53,429 nucleotides of DNA. Origin: Erysipelotrichaceae bacterium (GTDB lineage: Bacteria > Bacillota_I > Bacilli_A > Erysipelotrichales > Erysipelotrichaceae). The DNA lies in NCBI GenBank assembly GCA_015058875.1, contig SVBN01000013.1:1-53429 (forward strand). Direction: 5' to 3'. Every line of letters begins with the position of its first letter. The first letter of the stretch is position 1. The position numbers were made by a program, and so were the translations under genes. Positions 53,160-53,429 of this stretch are shown here, in pieces. The notes under the pieces are model-generated. The model had not been told where the DNA came from. It did no database searches and worked only from the letters and a program-made list of their open reading frames with translations.

Positions 53160-53165
53160 ATTGTA
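53160..53165 (-). promoter_or_regulatory. -10 box of the DUF3810-like gene, possibly leaderless
   Basis: TACAAT on the minus strand ends 6 nt before the ATG at 53153; the -35 region is weak. No Shine-Dalgarno is present. Confidence 0.4.
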
Positions 53166-53258
53166 CTATTTTCTGCACTGCTGAAGTCCGGGCATTCTTC
53201 TGCTGTGTTTCAGGGAGAATATAGTATCATTGGATGCAGGAGAAACAGGGAGTATATC

Positions 53259-53429
53259 ATGCTATACAGAAATGACAGAAACGGACAGCCTCTGTCCATA
53301 CTCGGTTACGGCTGCATGCGTTTTACCAAAAAGGGAAATGCAATTGATATTGATAAAGCCGAGCAGGAAATCATGGAGGCATACCGCAGCGGCGTCAATT
53401 ATTATGACACGGCATATATTTACGGCGGA
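53259..53429 (+). CDS. Aldo/keto reductase, N-terminal fragment (cut by window end)
   Basis: The first 57 codons of another aldo/keto reductase; the frame runs off the window. LGYGCMRFTKKGN and the active-site start NYYDTAYIYGG, with the catalytic Asp and Tyr both present, identify it. The GCMRF opening is typical of AKRs that carry a C-terminal 4Fe-4S tail, but the tail lies beyond the window. GGGAG precedes the ATG at 53259. Confidence 0.85.
   Translation, partial: MLYRNDRNGQPLSILGYGCMRFTKKGNAIDIDKAEQEIMEAYRSGVNYYDTAYIYGG

Noticed and set aside
1..53429. CRISPR arrays, tRNA, rRNA and prophage genes
   Set aside because: No regularly spaced repeats, cloverleaf-like or rRNA-like stretches, or phage structural genes were recognised. 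Small RNAs cannot be excluded by eye.

Overview
The window looks like chromosome of a strictly anaerobic, gut-type Bacillota (Gram-positive, moderate GC). An Erysipelotrichales-like organism is my best guess, but only a guess. Pointers are strong AGGAGG ribosome sites, lipobox lipoproteins, PTS permeases, a YesM/YesN-type two-component pair, a ribose-type ABC importer with signal-peptide-less sulfatases, an Fe-S aldo/keto reductase and a lipoprotein flavin reductase. I see no rRNA, tRNA, CRISPR or phage module.

Layout. 1-1804: a complete IS1182-type element whose left end is the first base of the window. 1972-4515: a small unknown gene, then an Fe-S aldo/keto reductase, a cyclophilin-like protein and a carboxymuconolactone decarboxylase-like gene with an in-frame amber codon. 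4570-8993: an AraC regulator divergent from an esterase/deacetylase operon (SGNH, alpha/beta hydrolase, NodB deacetylase, SGNH). 9246-13230: sensor kinase, response regulator and YdjC/ChbG deacetylase. 13482-18412: ribose-type (CUT2) ABC importer. 18507-25233: three sulfatases, a frameshifted 2-hydroxyacid dehydrogenase and a ROK kinase. Together 5.4-25.2 kb reads as a locus that senses, imports, desulfates, deacylates and phosphorylates a sulfated, acylated sugar inside the cell.

25287-29684 (minus strand) is a three-gene unit: polytopic membrane protein, NDP-hexose 2,3-dehydratase and aldo/keto reductase. It suggests deoxysugar synthesis outside any antibiotic cluster. 29826-34413 (minus) holds an intact 2-hydroxyacid dehydrogenase paralogue, a Cys-rich miniprotein, TatD and an unknown membrane/secreted gene pair. 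34690-35750 is a PTS EIIC gene broken by a one-base frameshift, preceded by a long perfect palindrome overlapping its promoter.

35873-42752 is mostly housekeeping: a duplicated zinc-ribbon protein, a YfbR-like nucleotidase, alanine dehydrogenase, and a tight operon of lipoprotein, membrane protein, GH2 glycosidase, Hsp33 and DusB. 42775-53429 holds lipoproteins, a GNAT protein, a cellobiose-type PTS EIIC, a LysR regulator divergent from a lipoprotein flavin reductase, an XRE membrane regulator with a lipoprotein, a DUF362 protein, a DUF3810-like HEAAH membrane protein and the start of another aldo/keto reductase.

Three genes are disrupted (amber, 10-bp deletion, 1-bp frameshift), and four single genes have a -10 box only 6-7 nt before the ATG with no Shine-Dalgarno, so they may make leaderless mRNAs.
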